DNA from: Castor canadensis
Taxonomy: Eukaryota > Chordata > Mammalia > Rodentia > Castoridae
Assembly: GCF_047511655.1 (NCBI RefSeq)
Contig: NC_133401.1
Span: forward strand, 18,349,501 to 18,413,500
DNA: 64,000 nt
Reading direction: 5' to 3'
Shown: positions 48,570 to 60,100 of the stretch, piece by piece
Layout of the letters: every line of letters begins with the position of its first letter
Numbering within the stretch: the first letter of the stretch is position 1
Translations under genes and position numbers: made by a program
The notes under the pieces: model-generated
The model's database searches: none
The model's input: the letters and a program-made list of their open reading frames with translations, nothing else
What the model was told of the DNA's origin: nothing

Positions 48570-49460
48570 ATAATGTGGATAAGCAGATGATGAAAATCAA
48601 GACACAAAAATTTTGAGTGGAAACAAGTGTTCTTTCTTTACTTCTTATAGGTTGTAATTAACTCAAATTTCTTTATCTTTAAAAGAGAGTTCAGGTTCTA
48701 ATGAAGTTAAATCATACAATCATTCCAATTAACAGTCTTTTAATCTACTTGATCTTTCTTTTACATTCATCAATAAAGAAGCAGTTTAAATTCAAGTGGG
48801 AAAAAACAATAACTTCACTTTTTATGTTTCACCATTATATTTGTGACATTATTCTAAATTGATTTCTTAATAGTCCTGAATTTGCCAAGCAGAAATTTAC
48901 CAAACCCCATTAAGACACATGGAAATGTATGTACTAGACAACTTAATTTTTCAAAACAATTGTGACATTTCCAGGGAGAAGGTATTCTTCTATGTTGGTC
49001 ATTGTAGTTTCAACATAAAACTTAAAAAAAAAATACGTAAGTCAACAAATGTGTTCCAGAATGTTGTGATTCTGAAAACAGTCTATAGTTTATTAGATGC
49101 TAAATACACATGGTTGCTGCTGGCAGTCATCTTGCAGCCACATGGGAGTCTTGAGGGCTGCTGATCTCATGAGACAACTAAATGCAACATTGCACAGTGC
49201 TATGAAGTGAACCCTTGACTCCAGAAGAGTCACCCTGGATTTAGGCATTTGAGTGTGATCTTGTTTTTCTATCTCTGGGAAGGAGGCATTTTTAAATCAT
49301 GAATTGCAAATACACAGTAAGCTGATGTAGGAGGATCTGAAGTTCTAGGCCACGCTGGGAAATAAAGCAAATTCCTGGAGAATAGACGGTACATAGTGAA
49401 ACCTTAGTCAAAATGAAAAGACATTCAGTAATTATCTTGTAGAGAAACATAACAAGGATC

Positions 49461-49509
<49 letters not shown>

Positions 49510-49510
49510 A
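48570..49510 (+). repeat. Duplicate block matching 12165-13512 (intron 2 of copy X)
   Basis: The right-hand member of the nearly identical pair. It lacks the L1 at 12281-12620 and has a shorter (GA)n at 49469-49503. Here it is contiguous with exon 2 flank, giving the ancestral arrangement against which the left arm can be read. Confidence 0.85.
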
Positions 49511-49519
49511 TTGTCTGTG

Positions 49520-50640
49520 GGTTTAAGATTTGGATTTTTGACTTGGGCCCATCCTTTCACTCTCCCTCAGTTCTGACTAGGATAATCTGTGGAGTGGTGC
49601 TCATCCTTGTACTACACTTTCATCTGAGGACTGACCACACCTGCATCAGAATGTGCCTGAGAATCTCAGGTCCCTCCCAAACCTACAGAATGACACTGCA
49701 TTTTAGCAAGATCTCCAGGACACATCTAGGAACATAAAATTCCAAAAGCATTGATCAAATATTTCTCAGCAATTAGACACTGACCTTTGCCTTGGAACTG
49801 AGGAAAGACTTGGGGAAGAGTTGGAAGGGGAGGTGGGTGAAGATTAATTGTGAGCCCTCTGTATTTTTCAGTAATTCAAAACCTACATCACTCTCTACCT
49901 ATGGTGAGTGGTCCCAAACAGACACAGATTGGACCCACTTGGGATCCCCCTTGGTACAAATCAGGCATAGAACCTCAACCAACCAGTTGGTCCCTGGATT
50001 AAAGAAGAAAAAGTGATGGATACATGCCAATCAAGCAGTGAAAAAGCATTTTGGTACAATGCACATAACATAAAACATTAATTATCATAAATATTTTTGA
50101 GTGTCTAGTCCAGCAGTGTTAGGTATATTTCCATTGTTGCTTGGCAAATAGTCACAAGTTTTTCATCAGGGAAAACTGAACTTTACCCATTGCACATCAG
50201 TTCAATATTAACCCTTACTTACAGTCCTGGTTCACCACCATTCTACATTCAGTTTGGACAAATTTAAATATTCAAGGTATTTCACATAAGTGCAATAATG
50301 AATGATATTGGTTCTTTTGCAACTGACTTACTTCACTTAGCAAACTGCCCTAAATATTCATCCATGTTGCAGAATGTGTCAGAATCTTTAAAGATTGAAT
50401 AATATTCCATGGTGTCTGTGCACTGGTATTTGTTTATGAATTATTTGTCAATGGATACTTATGTTGCTCTCAGCTTGTAGCTATTCACTGAAATCCTTTT
50501 ACTGTATTTCCATTGCCTTTGGCTTTTCAGTGTTATTCTCCCTTTCATTGCTGATGACGCCCAATCCCACCCAGGTTGTGGAACTCCTTTCCCCACCTCA
50601 CTGTTGTCGATGCACGATGCACATCCTTTCAGTGCATTGA
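49520..50640 (-). repeat. Inverted duplicate block containing copy X exon 2 (counterpart of 5641-6711)
   Basis: Reverse complement of 5641-6711 over its whole length, exon and introns alike. The frame at 50671-50459 is an intron 1 shadow. Confidence 0.8.
49785..49993 (-). pseudogene. SULT2A: Copy X exon 2 with in-frame TAG
   Basis: 209 bp between AG (49995-49994) and GT (49784-49783). It reads TNWLVEVLCLICTKGDPKW to SVWDHSP, then TAG at 49901-49899 where Trp is expected (copy Z keeps TGG there), then VESDVGFELLKNTEGSQLIF and THLPFQLFPKSFLSSKAK. The His of THLP is the conserved catalytic-base position of cytosolic sulfotransferases. One G-to-A change explains the stop. Confidence 0.9.
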
Positions 50641-51056
50641 ATTTGCAGGCTCTACTCCAGTTCCTGAGCATCCTCCATGACCATCTTCTTTCTGACGATA
50701 TCCCTATCCTCCAAATCTCACATTCATTCTTTTCTATTTAGGTTACATGTCCTTTCTTCTATTATGTCCTTCCTGGTTACTCTCTTCCACTCCTTTTCCC
50801 CATACAAGCACAAAGCTGCCCGAATCTGACTTAGGGTCCATGCTATGTATAACTTACATGGTCCCCTCTGAGCTCACAGGTCACTGTGCAGTCATCTGGT
50901 GGAATCATTTTGTCTAAATGGAATGGATTCAGCACTGGTCCATGCTCCCCAGGCTCTGTGCGCTGTGTGGCACGTGCTGAGTGCTCATCATCTGTGGAAT
51001 AGTGAGGAACACGTCATAGCCTTTCTCACAGACGATTTGTGAATCAAATTCCTTAC

Positions 51057-51192
51057 CTGACTTGGGGTAAGACAAACCTACAATATCTTCATCCTTCACC
51101 ACAAAGTTATCATGCACTTCTCTGATGATTTCAGGTTTAAACCACACACAAAGGAAAGGTATTCCCTCAATCCACAGGTAGTCATCATACAT
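51057..51192 (-). pseudogene. SULT2A: Copy X exon 1
   Basis: Start ATG at 51192-51190; 45 codons plus the first base of a Gly codon. It reads MYDDYLWIEGIPFLCVWF, then KDEDIVGLSYPKSG, matching the N-terminus of SULT2A enzymes. The last residues begin the 5'-phosphosulfate-binding loop of the PAPS site. The donor GTAAGG follows. The frame is intact, and 136 bp is the length expected by comparison with human SULT2A1 as I recall it. Confidence 0.9.
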
Positions 51193-51690
51193 GTGTATGG
51201 TGTTATGGTGCTGTCTATAACCACCCCTAGAGGATATAGGAGAGGCTAACAGATCTGTTATCGCAATAATAAAACAATCATTAACTTCTCCCCACTCATT
51301 GCAAAATTAACTGTCAAACATAAGCAGATATTGCACATGATGTTCAAAGGTTAGGTGTATTAGGCAAATGTGATAAGAGTCTGTCCAAGATTTGAGTTCA
51401 AATTCATGGGCAGAAACCAGAGATTCAATCAAAGTACAAGCACATACTATACAACACTATTTAAAAATTTTAAATAAATTTTAAATTTTGAATGGTTTTA
51501 GTTGCCTGGAAACATTGTGAAGAGAGCTCCCATACTCCGTTCTTTATTCTTATTTCTTTCATTTTCACTAGTGTTTTTTTCTCTCAAGGATCCTATCCAG
51601 GCTGACATCATATGATACCATACAGTTATCCCATCTCCTTAGGATTCCCTTGGCTTTAAAGTGTCTCAGACTCTTTTTAACATATTTTTA

Positions 51691-54600
51691 AATTCATTTA
51701 TTCACATGTGCATACATTGTTTGGGTCATTTTTCCCGTCTGCCCCCACCCTAACCTCTCCCTCCACCCCCACTTCCAGGCAGAACACGTTTTGCCCTTAT
51801 CTCTAATTTTGTTGAAGAGAAGATGTAAGCATAGTAAGAAAGACAAAGCATTTGTGCTAGTTGAGTTAAGGATAGCTATACAGAGAGATTCCTAAAATTG
51901 CTTCCATGTACAAATGTGTTAAAACTCAAGTTGCTTCATGTCTAACTGATCTTTACACTGGTTCCTGATCCCTTTCTCGTGTGGACCTCTGTTGCTTTAA
52001 GGTTTCTGTATTAGTTCCGCTGGAGTGGGGACATCAAATGCTTTCATGTTTTGGGTTTACTACCTATCTCCATACCTCCCATATGTGCTCACCCCTTGTC
52101 ATGTTACCTACGTCCAACCACATTGCTATATTTGCCCTTGATCTAAAGTCTGCATATGAGGGAGAACATGCGATTTTTGGTCTTCTGACCCTGGCTAACA
52201 TCCTCAGAATGATGTTCTCTAGTTCCATCCATTCACTTGGGAATGATAAGATTTCATTCTTCCTCATGGCTGAGTAAAATTCCATTGTGTATAAATACCA
52301 CATTTTCTTGATCCATTCATCAAAAGTGGAGCACCTTGGTTGTTTCCATAACTTGGCTATTGTGAATAGCACTGCAATAAACATGGGTGTGCAGATGCCT
52401 TTGGAGTAACCTGAGTCACATTCCTTTGGATATATCCCTAGGAGTGGGATTGCTGGATCATATGGCAGATCTATGTTTAGATTTTTAAGAAGCCTCCAAA
52501 TTTTTTTCCAGAGTGGTTGCACTAGCTTGCATTCCCACCAGCAGTGTACAAGGGTTCCTTTTTCTCCACATCCTTGCCTACACCTGTTGATGGTGGTGTT
52601 TTTGATGATGGCTGTTCTAACAAGGGTGAGATAGAATCTTAGTGTGGTTTTGATTTGCATTTCCTTTATGGCTAGAGATGGTGAACATGTTTTCATGTAT
52701 TTTTTGGCCATTTGAATTTCTTCTTTTGAAAAAGTTCTGTTGAGTTCACTTGCCCATTTCTTTATTGGTTCATTAATTTTGGGAGAATTTAATTTTTTAA
52801 GTTCCCTATTTATTCTGGTTATCAGTCTTTTGTCTGATGTATAGCTGGCAAATATTTTCTCCCACTCTGTGGGTGGTCTTTTTAGTTTAGAGACCATTTC
52901 TTTTGTTTTTCAGAAGCTTTTTAGTTTTATTAAGTTCCATTTTTCCATTCTTTCTCTTAGTTACTGGGTTTCTGGGGTTTTATTGAGGAAGTCCTTGCCT
53001 ATACCTATTATTTCCATATTGTTTCCTGCTCTTTCCTGTACCAACTTTAGAGTTTGGGGTCTGATATTAAGGTCCTTGATTCATTTTGAGTGATACTAGT
53101 ACAGGGTGATAAACATGGGTCTATTTTCAGTTTTTTGTAGACAGTTAACCACTTTTCCCAACAACATTTGTTTAAGAGGCTGTCTTTTCTCCATCTTATA
53201 TTTTTAGCTCCTTGGTCAAAAATAAGGTGGGTATAGTTGTGTGGATTCATATCTGGGTCCTCTATTCTGTCCCACTGGTCTTCATGTCTGTTTTTGTGCC
53301 AGTACCATGCTGTTTTTATTGTTATTGCTTTGTAATATAGCATTTTTCTTTTTGCTTTGTGTTGCCTTGGCTATTCATGGTCTCTTCTGTTGCCAAATGA
53401 ATTTTAGGGTAGATTTTTCAATTTCTATGATGAATGTCACTGGAATTTTGATGGAAATTGCATTAAACATGTAGATTGTTTTTGATAGTATAGCCATTTT
53501 TAGTATGTTGATTCTACCAATCCATGAGCATGGGAGATCTTTCCACCTTCTGTAATCTTCCTTGATCTCTTTCTTTAGGGGTTTGTAGTTCTCCTTGTAG
53601 AGATCTTTCACATCTTTTGTTAAGTTTACTTCTAGGTATTTGATTTTTTTGAGGCTACTGTAAATGGAATTGTTTCCATATATTCCTTCTCAGTTTGTTT
53701 GTTGGTGTATAGAAAGGCTAATGATTTTTGTAAGTTGATTTTGTATCCTGCCACCTTGCTATAGCTGTTGAAGGTGTCTAGGAGTTTTTCAGTGGAGTTT
53801 TTTGGGTCTTTAAGGTATAGGATCATATCTTCTGCAAATATTTTCTTTACCTATTTGTATTCCTTTTATTTCTTCTTCTTGCCTAATTGCTCTGGCTAGA
53901 AATTCCAGTACTATGTTGAATAGGAGTGGGGATAGTGGACACCTTTGTCTCTTTCCAGATTTTAGGAGAAATGGTTTCAATTTTTCACCATTAAGTATGA
54001 TGTTGGCTGTAGGTTTGTCATACATAGCTTTTATAATGTTGAGGTACATTCCTTCTATTGCTAGTTTTCTTAGAGCTTTATCATGAAGTGGTGTTGGATC
54101 TTGTCGAAGACTTTTTCTGCATCTATTGAGATGATCAAGTGGTTTTTGTCTTTGCTTCTATTAGTGTGCTGTACTACATTATTGATTTGCATATGTTGAA
54201 CCACCCCTGCATTCCTGGGATGAAGCCGACTTGGTCATGGTGAATGATCTTTCTGATATTTTGTTGAATTCAGTTGGCCATTATTTTATTGAGTATTTTT
54301 GCATAGATGTTCATTAAGGAGATTGGCCTATATCTCTCCTTTTGGGAGGTGTCTTTGTCTGATTTTGGGATGAGTGTAATACTGGCTTCATTAAATGAGT
54401 TAGGCAGTTTTCCTTCTCTTTCTATTTCATGGAAGAGTTTAAGGAGGGTTGGCATTAGTTCTTCTTTAAATGTCTGATAGAATTCAGCAGAGAATCCATC
54501 AGGTCCTGGACTTTTCTTTTTTTGGGAGACTCTTTGTTGCTGCTTCAACTGCATTTTGTGTTATAGATCTATTCAGGTGATTTTTTTTTTATTCCGGTGA

Positions 54601-55045
54601 TTAATGTACTCTTGGTTCAATTTTGGATGATCTTAAGTATCTAGAAATCTGTCCATTTCTTCAAGATTTTCAAATTTATTAGAAGTAGTCTCTGATGATT
54701 TCCTGATTTCCGTGGTGTTTTTTGTTATCTCCCCTTTTGCATTTGTTTTACTGATTTGGGCTTTTTCTGTCCTCATTTTAGTCAGGTTTGCCAGAGGTCT
54801 GTCAATCTTATTTATTTTTTGGAAGACCCAGCTTTTTGTTTCATTTATTCTTTTTGTGTTTTTTTTGTTTCTATTTCATTGATTTCAGCCCTTATTTTTA
54901 TTATTTCTCTCTTTCTGCTTGTTTTGGTATTTGCTTGTTCTTGTTTTTCTAGGACTTTGAGATGTAGCATTAGGTCATTGATTTGAGATCTTTCTGACTT
55001 TTTAATATATGCACTCATGGCTATAAACTTTCCTCTTAGGATCAG
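51691..55045 (-). mobile_element. L1 (minus) 3' UTR and most of ORF2, upstream of copy X
   Basis: 3' UTR at 51691-52150, then ORF2 running backward to the endonuclease/RT linker at 55045. The largest open frame is 52897-52064 (277 codons, the C-terminal domain with a Cys-rich [15 protein letters not shown] stretch). RT text includes [15 protein letters not shown] near 54520-54475 and [13 protein letters not shown] near 53935-53895. The catalytic FADD motif reads FAED near 53840-53825, and frameshifts occur nearby. It stops within ORF2 at a B1-like sequence. Confidence 0.88.
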
Positions 55046-55165
55046 ACTTTTTTTGAGACAGGTCTCTCTATGAAGAGGAAGTTTGCCTTGAACCCATGCA
55101 AATTCTTACTCCATTTCCACAGTGCTGGGATCTCAGGCATGTGACACCATGCCCACTGCATTCTT
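55046..55165 (-). repeat. B1/Alu-like SINE (minus)
   Basis: TTTTTTTGAGACAGGTCTCTC-like start followed by AGTGCTGGGATCTCAGGCAT and GTGACACCATGCCCACTGCA, the reverse strand of a 7SL-derived SINE. Confidence 0.75.
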
Positions 55166-56100
55166 TCTTTCATTTTTCATGTCCTTAACACCTTTGAGAA
55201 ATACCAGTCAAGTGTTCAGTTGATTGTCTCTACATTGGAAATCATTGGATGTCCTTCACAGAATTAGACTGGGATCTGGGTTTTGGTAGGAAGTCACAGA
55301 GGTAAGATGCATTTATTGTTAATTATGTCAAAGGTTATTATCATCACTTCATATAGTACTCATGACATTGACCACAGTCCTCAGAGGTGTTGTTTGTCCA
55401 ATTTCTCCATTGCAAATATTCTGTTCCCCTTTCTACTCTACTTTAGCATACTTTACACATTATCTATGCCTAAATATATTTGTGTGAACACATTGTGTAA
55501 GCTCTTTTTAACAGGCAGTCTTCAACATCATTGGCCTACCTGGCTTAAGTTGTCCAGTGTTATGAAAACAAAGGAAGGCTGAACATATGTTCCACACGAA
55601 AGGAAAATGTGACCTAAGTGTACTGTGAAGCCTGGAATAGACCCTGATCCACCTGCATCCAGGAAACCTTCTCTTATGTTATGGAAACAACTGTCCAAAT
55701 TTCAGTGTGCAATATGGGTTCAATGATAATAATTTACAGTGCTGAAATTCTATCATTTCTATAATTTTACTGTTTATGTAGGACATATTTTGGGTCTCAG
55801 ATGATATACACTGCAGATCTGAAGGATAAAAAGGAATGGCATCTGCTACTTTCTCTCAAATGATTAGGTAAAAATTGCATAGAAATGAGAGTTAAAGTGA
55901 CAAGGATCTCACACATGTTGCAAAATGTCATCATTTCAGTCATATTTTCCTAAAATTAAAGGCAGGGTATCATTGATCAGATTACCCAAGGATTTAAAGA
56001 AAGATGACATCAATGTTGACTTACTTAAGTGTCTCCTCATCATCTGAATATGAAATGCACATGCAGATATTTAATGCATTTGTCTTTGTTATTTTTAAAA
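55166..56100. other. Unassigned stretch
   Basis: No recognised gene or repeat; only short accidental frames such as 55283-55582. Confidence 0.4.
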
Positions 56101-56104
56101 TTCC

Positions 56105-56275
56105 CTTTTTTATTTATTTTAATTGTTTTATTATTCATATGTGCATACAAAGCTTGGGTCATTTCTCCCCCCTGCCCCCACCCCTTCCCTTACCACCCAC
56201 TCTGCCCCCTCCCTCTCCCCCCCACCCCCTCAATACCCAGCAGAAACTATTTTGTCCTTATCTCTAATTAAAATG
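56105..56275 (-). mobile_element. Very short L1 3' UTR insertion (minus)
   Basis: About 170 bp of L1 3' UTR, ending after TTGTCCTTATCTCTAATT. Flanks TTAAAATTCCCTTTT (left) and TTAAAATGCCTTTT (right) look like an imperfect target-site duplication. Confidence 0.75.
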
Positions 56276-57140
56276 CCTTTTAAATTAACATTTCTTTTAC
56301 CATTGTTGAGTGAAAGTGTGTGTAATAGATCTGCAAGTTCATCAGGCTTACTGAGTAACTGAACTTACAAAATTAAGTCCTAATTTATTAACTAGTAGCA
56401 TTCAGGAATTGTGTTACATATCACCAGGTTTTAAAGATTGCATTTCTAGAATTTTCATATATACCACATTAAAAGCTCCATCAGAGTCACTGCTATGCCC
56501 TAGATTTAGCACTTTTATTGTAGTCTGAGGGCTACTCTCTTCACATGTTCATGTAACATGCCACAGGAAGGGAGCCTCTACTGATTCTAGGATTTATGAA
56601 TGAATAGCTATGTTTCTATCATTTCCCCCTGGGCTTCTGTCAGTAAAATCAAAATCACCTAGTGACTATCCTAAAATCCACAGTGAAAGTAAAATGAGTA
56701 ATCAGAATATTTCACAATCAAGATCACAAATACCAGTGAGATTCAAAATGGTGGCAAGGGTAGGGAATCAGAAATCCTAAGCTTCGTGACAACAGAAACC
56801 TCCTTGAGACAATGGAACTTCACTTGGGTAGTTCTGATTACTTCTAGCTACAGTAATAACCACCATCACATTAGGTGGTACAGATAAAATTCAAAGTCTC
56901 ACCCTTGAATCAGCCTTTAATTGAACTTAACAGTCACGAATATCCCATGCAGCACAGCTGGCAATGTGTATCTGGCCCTGGGAAAAACCACCTGCTGACC
57001 ATTTCTTTCTTTTTTCCCCTCTCTTTCTTTTTTTCTCCCAACAAGCAGCATAGAGAGCATTAATCAGAATGAAACTCTGTGACATGCTGAACTCCTAGTC
57101 CATGGAAAGCCTCCTTATGCCACGCCACACTAAAAGAAAT
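56276..57140. other. Unassigned stretch
   Basis: No recognised gene or repeat. A pyrimidine-rich run lies at 57003-57040. Confidence 0.4.
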
Positions 57141-60100
57141 GTGGAGCTATTTCTCCCTGCCTGTTAGTGCCAAAGCTGCTTGATTGGACCTGCAGAACAA
57201 AGAGGTGAGCATCACGCACCACATCACTCCCCTACCCATCCCCAGGAAAATAATACAGAGCAGCCACTGGGCAGATGAACCCCCTCCCAGCAAAACGGGA
57301 AAACAAACAGTGAAATGTAATCTGACACCAACAGCAGAGGTGGGAGTGGAGTGCTGAACCTGTTCCAGAGAATAGGGGTGGGGCAAGGAGCCAAATCTCA
57401 GCACTGAACTCTCAGTGATCTAATGCAGGTAAAGCAGCAAAGGATGAGAATGGGGGCAGGACAACAACACAACCTCCAAGAGGAGCCACCAGCACTCAGC
57501 AGAGATTGGAAAAGCACAAAGGCTTAGAGTGGAGATGATGTGATAGGCCAACTGCCCAAACAGGGCAGGTGGAGGATTCTGGAGCTGATCTCTGGGACAG
57601 AAGGCAGCATTCAAAACTGAATTCCCCCACCTTGCTGGGGGAGGAACTGACCAAACAGAGCTGGCAGTGTTATCTCACCTCACAATTCCCACTACTTTTG
57701 TGGACAGAAGGAACAAATACCACTCACCAGACATACACCTGGTAAGACCACATCAGAACTTCCACTTGTATGCCAATACCAGGATTTGACACCTAAAGAA
57801 TAACTCTAGAACTTTTAGCAAAATGCACTTTTCATGGTTCCTGAACCTGGTATTTTTTCATTGTTTTTTTCTCTTTTTCTTTATTCTTATATTGTTAACT
57901 TCACCATCCCTATTCTTACCATCTTCACTTTCCCTCCTGCTTGCTACAATCCATTGTTCTCCCACCCAACTACTCTTTCCACTCCTTTCATCCACTTTTT
58001 CCATTATCTTAACCTTTCTTTCCTATCCTCCCCCAACCTATCACCACACTACCCCTCCCTCCTTCACACTCACCACCCACAGACTAGCCTACTGTACCAA
58101 CTATACACAACCCCAGCTCCCTGCAATCCCTGATGCAAGCACCCTCCACTACAACAATGGGAATATACCCCAAAACACACAAGGGCCACAGAACCCAGCA
58201 GCCCACATACCTCTTCCCCCACCCACCCACACACTCACCCCCTCTTAGTATCCCCTTTACCAATTTCCCCAAATCTATAACTAGCCTAATAACCATTACC
58301 AACCTCCAACTCCCCCTGCTTATAGGTATTGTCATCAATGGGGTTCTGTATGTATGTAAACAACTGGCCTGGCATTGAACCTATGAATTTGATATTGCTA
58401 AATTATACCTCCAGGCCAGGGACAGAAGGAGCACATCATCCTAGCTAACAAGCAAGTCACTCACAATGCAAAAATTAAATCAGGGAAAGAAATCAGGCTA
58501 TTAAAACCAACAATTAGCCTATCAAAAACATAGCTGCACAGCACCAAGTGTAGTGATGGGAAGAAGAAGAAGGGATAGAAACAGCTCACCTCAAAAATAT
58601 AATTCAATACAAGATTCAGTAGGAAATGAAGAAAATGGATACCCAGTTCCTTATCTAAATAAAAAAATGATAAATGTCACTAAGGAACCCCGTGAAACCC
58701 ACATAAAAATCCTCAAAGAAGAAATCTTGAAAGATATCACTGAGAAATTCATGGAGAAGATACTAGACATGGTTAAGCAGAATATACAAAATGCACTCAA
58801 GAAATTTGAAGACACCAAAAATAAAGAACAAGCAAAGACACAGAAACAAATGAAGGAACTCAGAACACTAAAGTGAAACAAAGGACACTATAAAAAGAGA
58901 GATATATGAATTAAAGGTGACAACACAAAATATAAAAGAGGAGTTGAACAAAGATATGGAAAACCTCAGAAAAAAGAATCAAACAGAAATCCTGGAAATA
59001 AAAGCTTTTTTGGCAAACAAAAACACAGTGGGAGGTATTCCAGCAGACTAGAACAAGTAGAAGACAGAATCTCAGAGCTTGAAGACAAAATAGAAATTAA
59101 AGAAAAAACAGAAGAAATCTTAGGCAAATAGCTCTAGAGCTGTGAAAATAATATGCGAGAACTCAGTGACTCCATCAAAAGACCAAACCTGAGAATCATG
59201 GGCATTGAAGAAGGAGATGAGGTGCAAGTCAAAGGGATAGTAATATATTCAATAAAACAATAACAGAAATTTTCCCAACTCTCAAGAAAGTTTTGCCCAT
59301 TCAGTATAGGAAACCTCCAGACACCAAACAGACTTGACCAAAATAGAACCTCCCCATGACATATTATCATTAAAACAACAAATACAGACCACAGAGAAAG
59401 AATATTGAAGGCTGTAAGAAAAGAAAAAAATAATGTTTAAAGGTAAACCCATCAAAATAATAGCAGTTTTCTCAACAGAAACCTTAAAATCAAGAAAGAC
59501 ATGGAGTGAGGTATTTCTGGGTTTGAATGAAAATAACTTCAACCCTAGGATACTCTACCCAGCAAAACTATCATTCAAAATTGATGGAGAAATAAATTCT
59601 TCCACAATAAACAGAAACTAAAACAATATGTTACCACCAAGCCACCACTACGGAAGATTCTACAAGGAATTCTGCACAAAGAAGATGAAGAAAACAACAA
59701 CAACAACAACACAAAACAACAAACCACAAGAGGACAGGAAGCATCAAAACACAGGAGAAGTAAGACAAGGAATCAGAAAGTAGCATTGACTTAGCTGCAC
59801 ACAATCAAATCCTTAAACAACGAAAACAACTAAGTGGCAGCAATCACCATTCCTATCAATATTAACACTGACTATCGATGGACTCAATTACCCCATCAAA
59901 AGTTACTATTTGGCAAACTGGATTAAAAAGGAATATCTGACAATCTATTGTTTACAAGAGACTCATCTTATTTACAGACATAAACACTGGCTTATGGTGA
60001 AACATTGGAAGAAGATTTACCAAGCCAATGGACCACAGAAACAGGCAGAAATAGCAATATTTATATCAGACAAAGTAGACTTCAAATCTACGTTGCTCAA

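Larger units (their letters stand above)
41588..51192 (-). pseudogene. SULT2A: SULT2A-like sulfotransferase, copy X (six exons, two nonsense codons)
   Basis: This is the only copy with all six coding exons in order: 51192-51057, 49993-49785, 47215-47089, 46790-46696, 44869-44695 and 41700-41588. All have GT donors and AG acceptors and compatible phases. The total is 855 bp, or 284 codons plus TAA, close to the 285 residues of human SULT2A1. The family transfers sulfate from PAPS to hydroxysteroids and bile acids in the cytosol of liver and other tissues. PAPS-binding YPKSG|TNW, the His in THLPFQLFP, RNPRNVAVSGYFFW and [12 protein letters not shown] are all present. TAG codons interrupt exon 2 (49901-49899) and exon 4 (46779-46777). 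Each could arise by one or two substitutions, so inactivation looks recent. A full-length product is not expected as read; sequencing error or a polymorphic null cannot be excluded. Confidence 0.9.

Noticed and set aside
41588-51192. Calling copy X a functional SULT2A gene
   Set aside because: The exon 2 and exon 4 TAG codons lie in frame and between conserved motifs; no alternative splice path avoids both without losing essential sequence.
57823-58378. Overlapping frames of 81-141 codons on both strands
   Set aside because: L1 5' UTR, C-rich low-complexity sequence without a coding signal.
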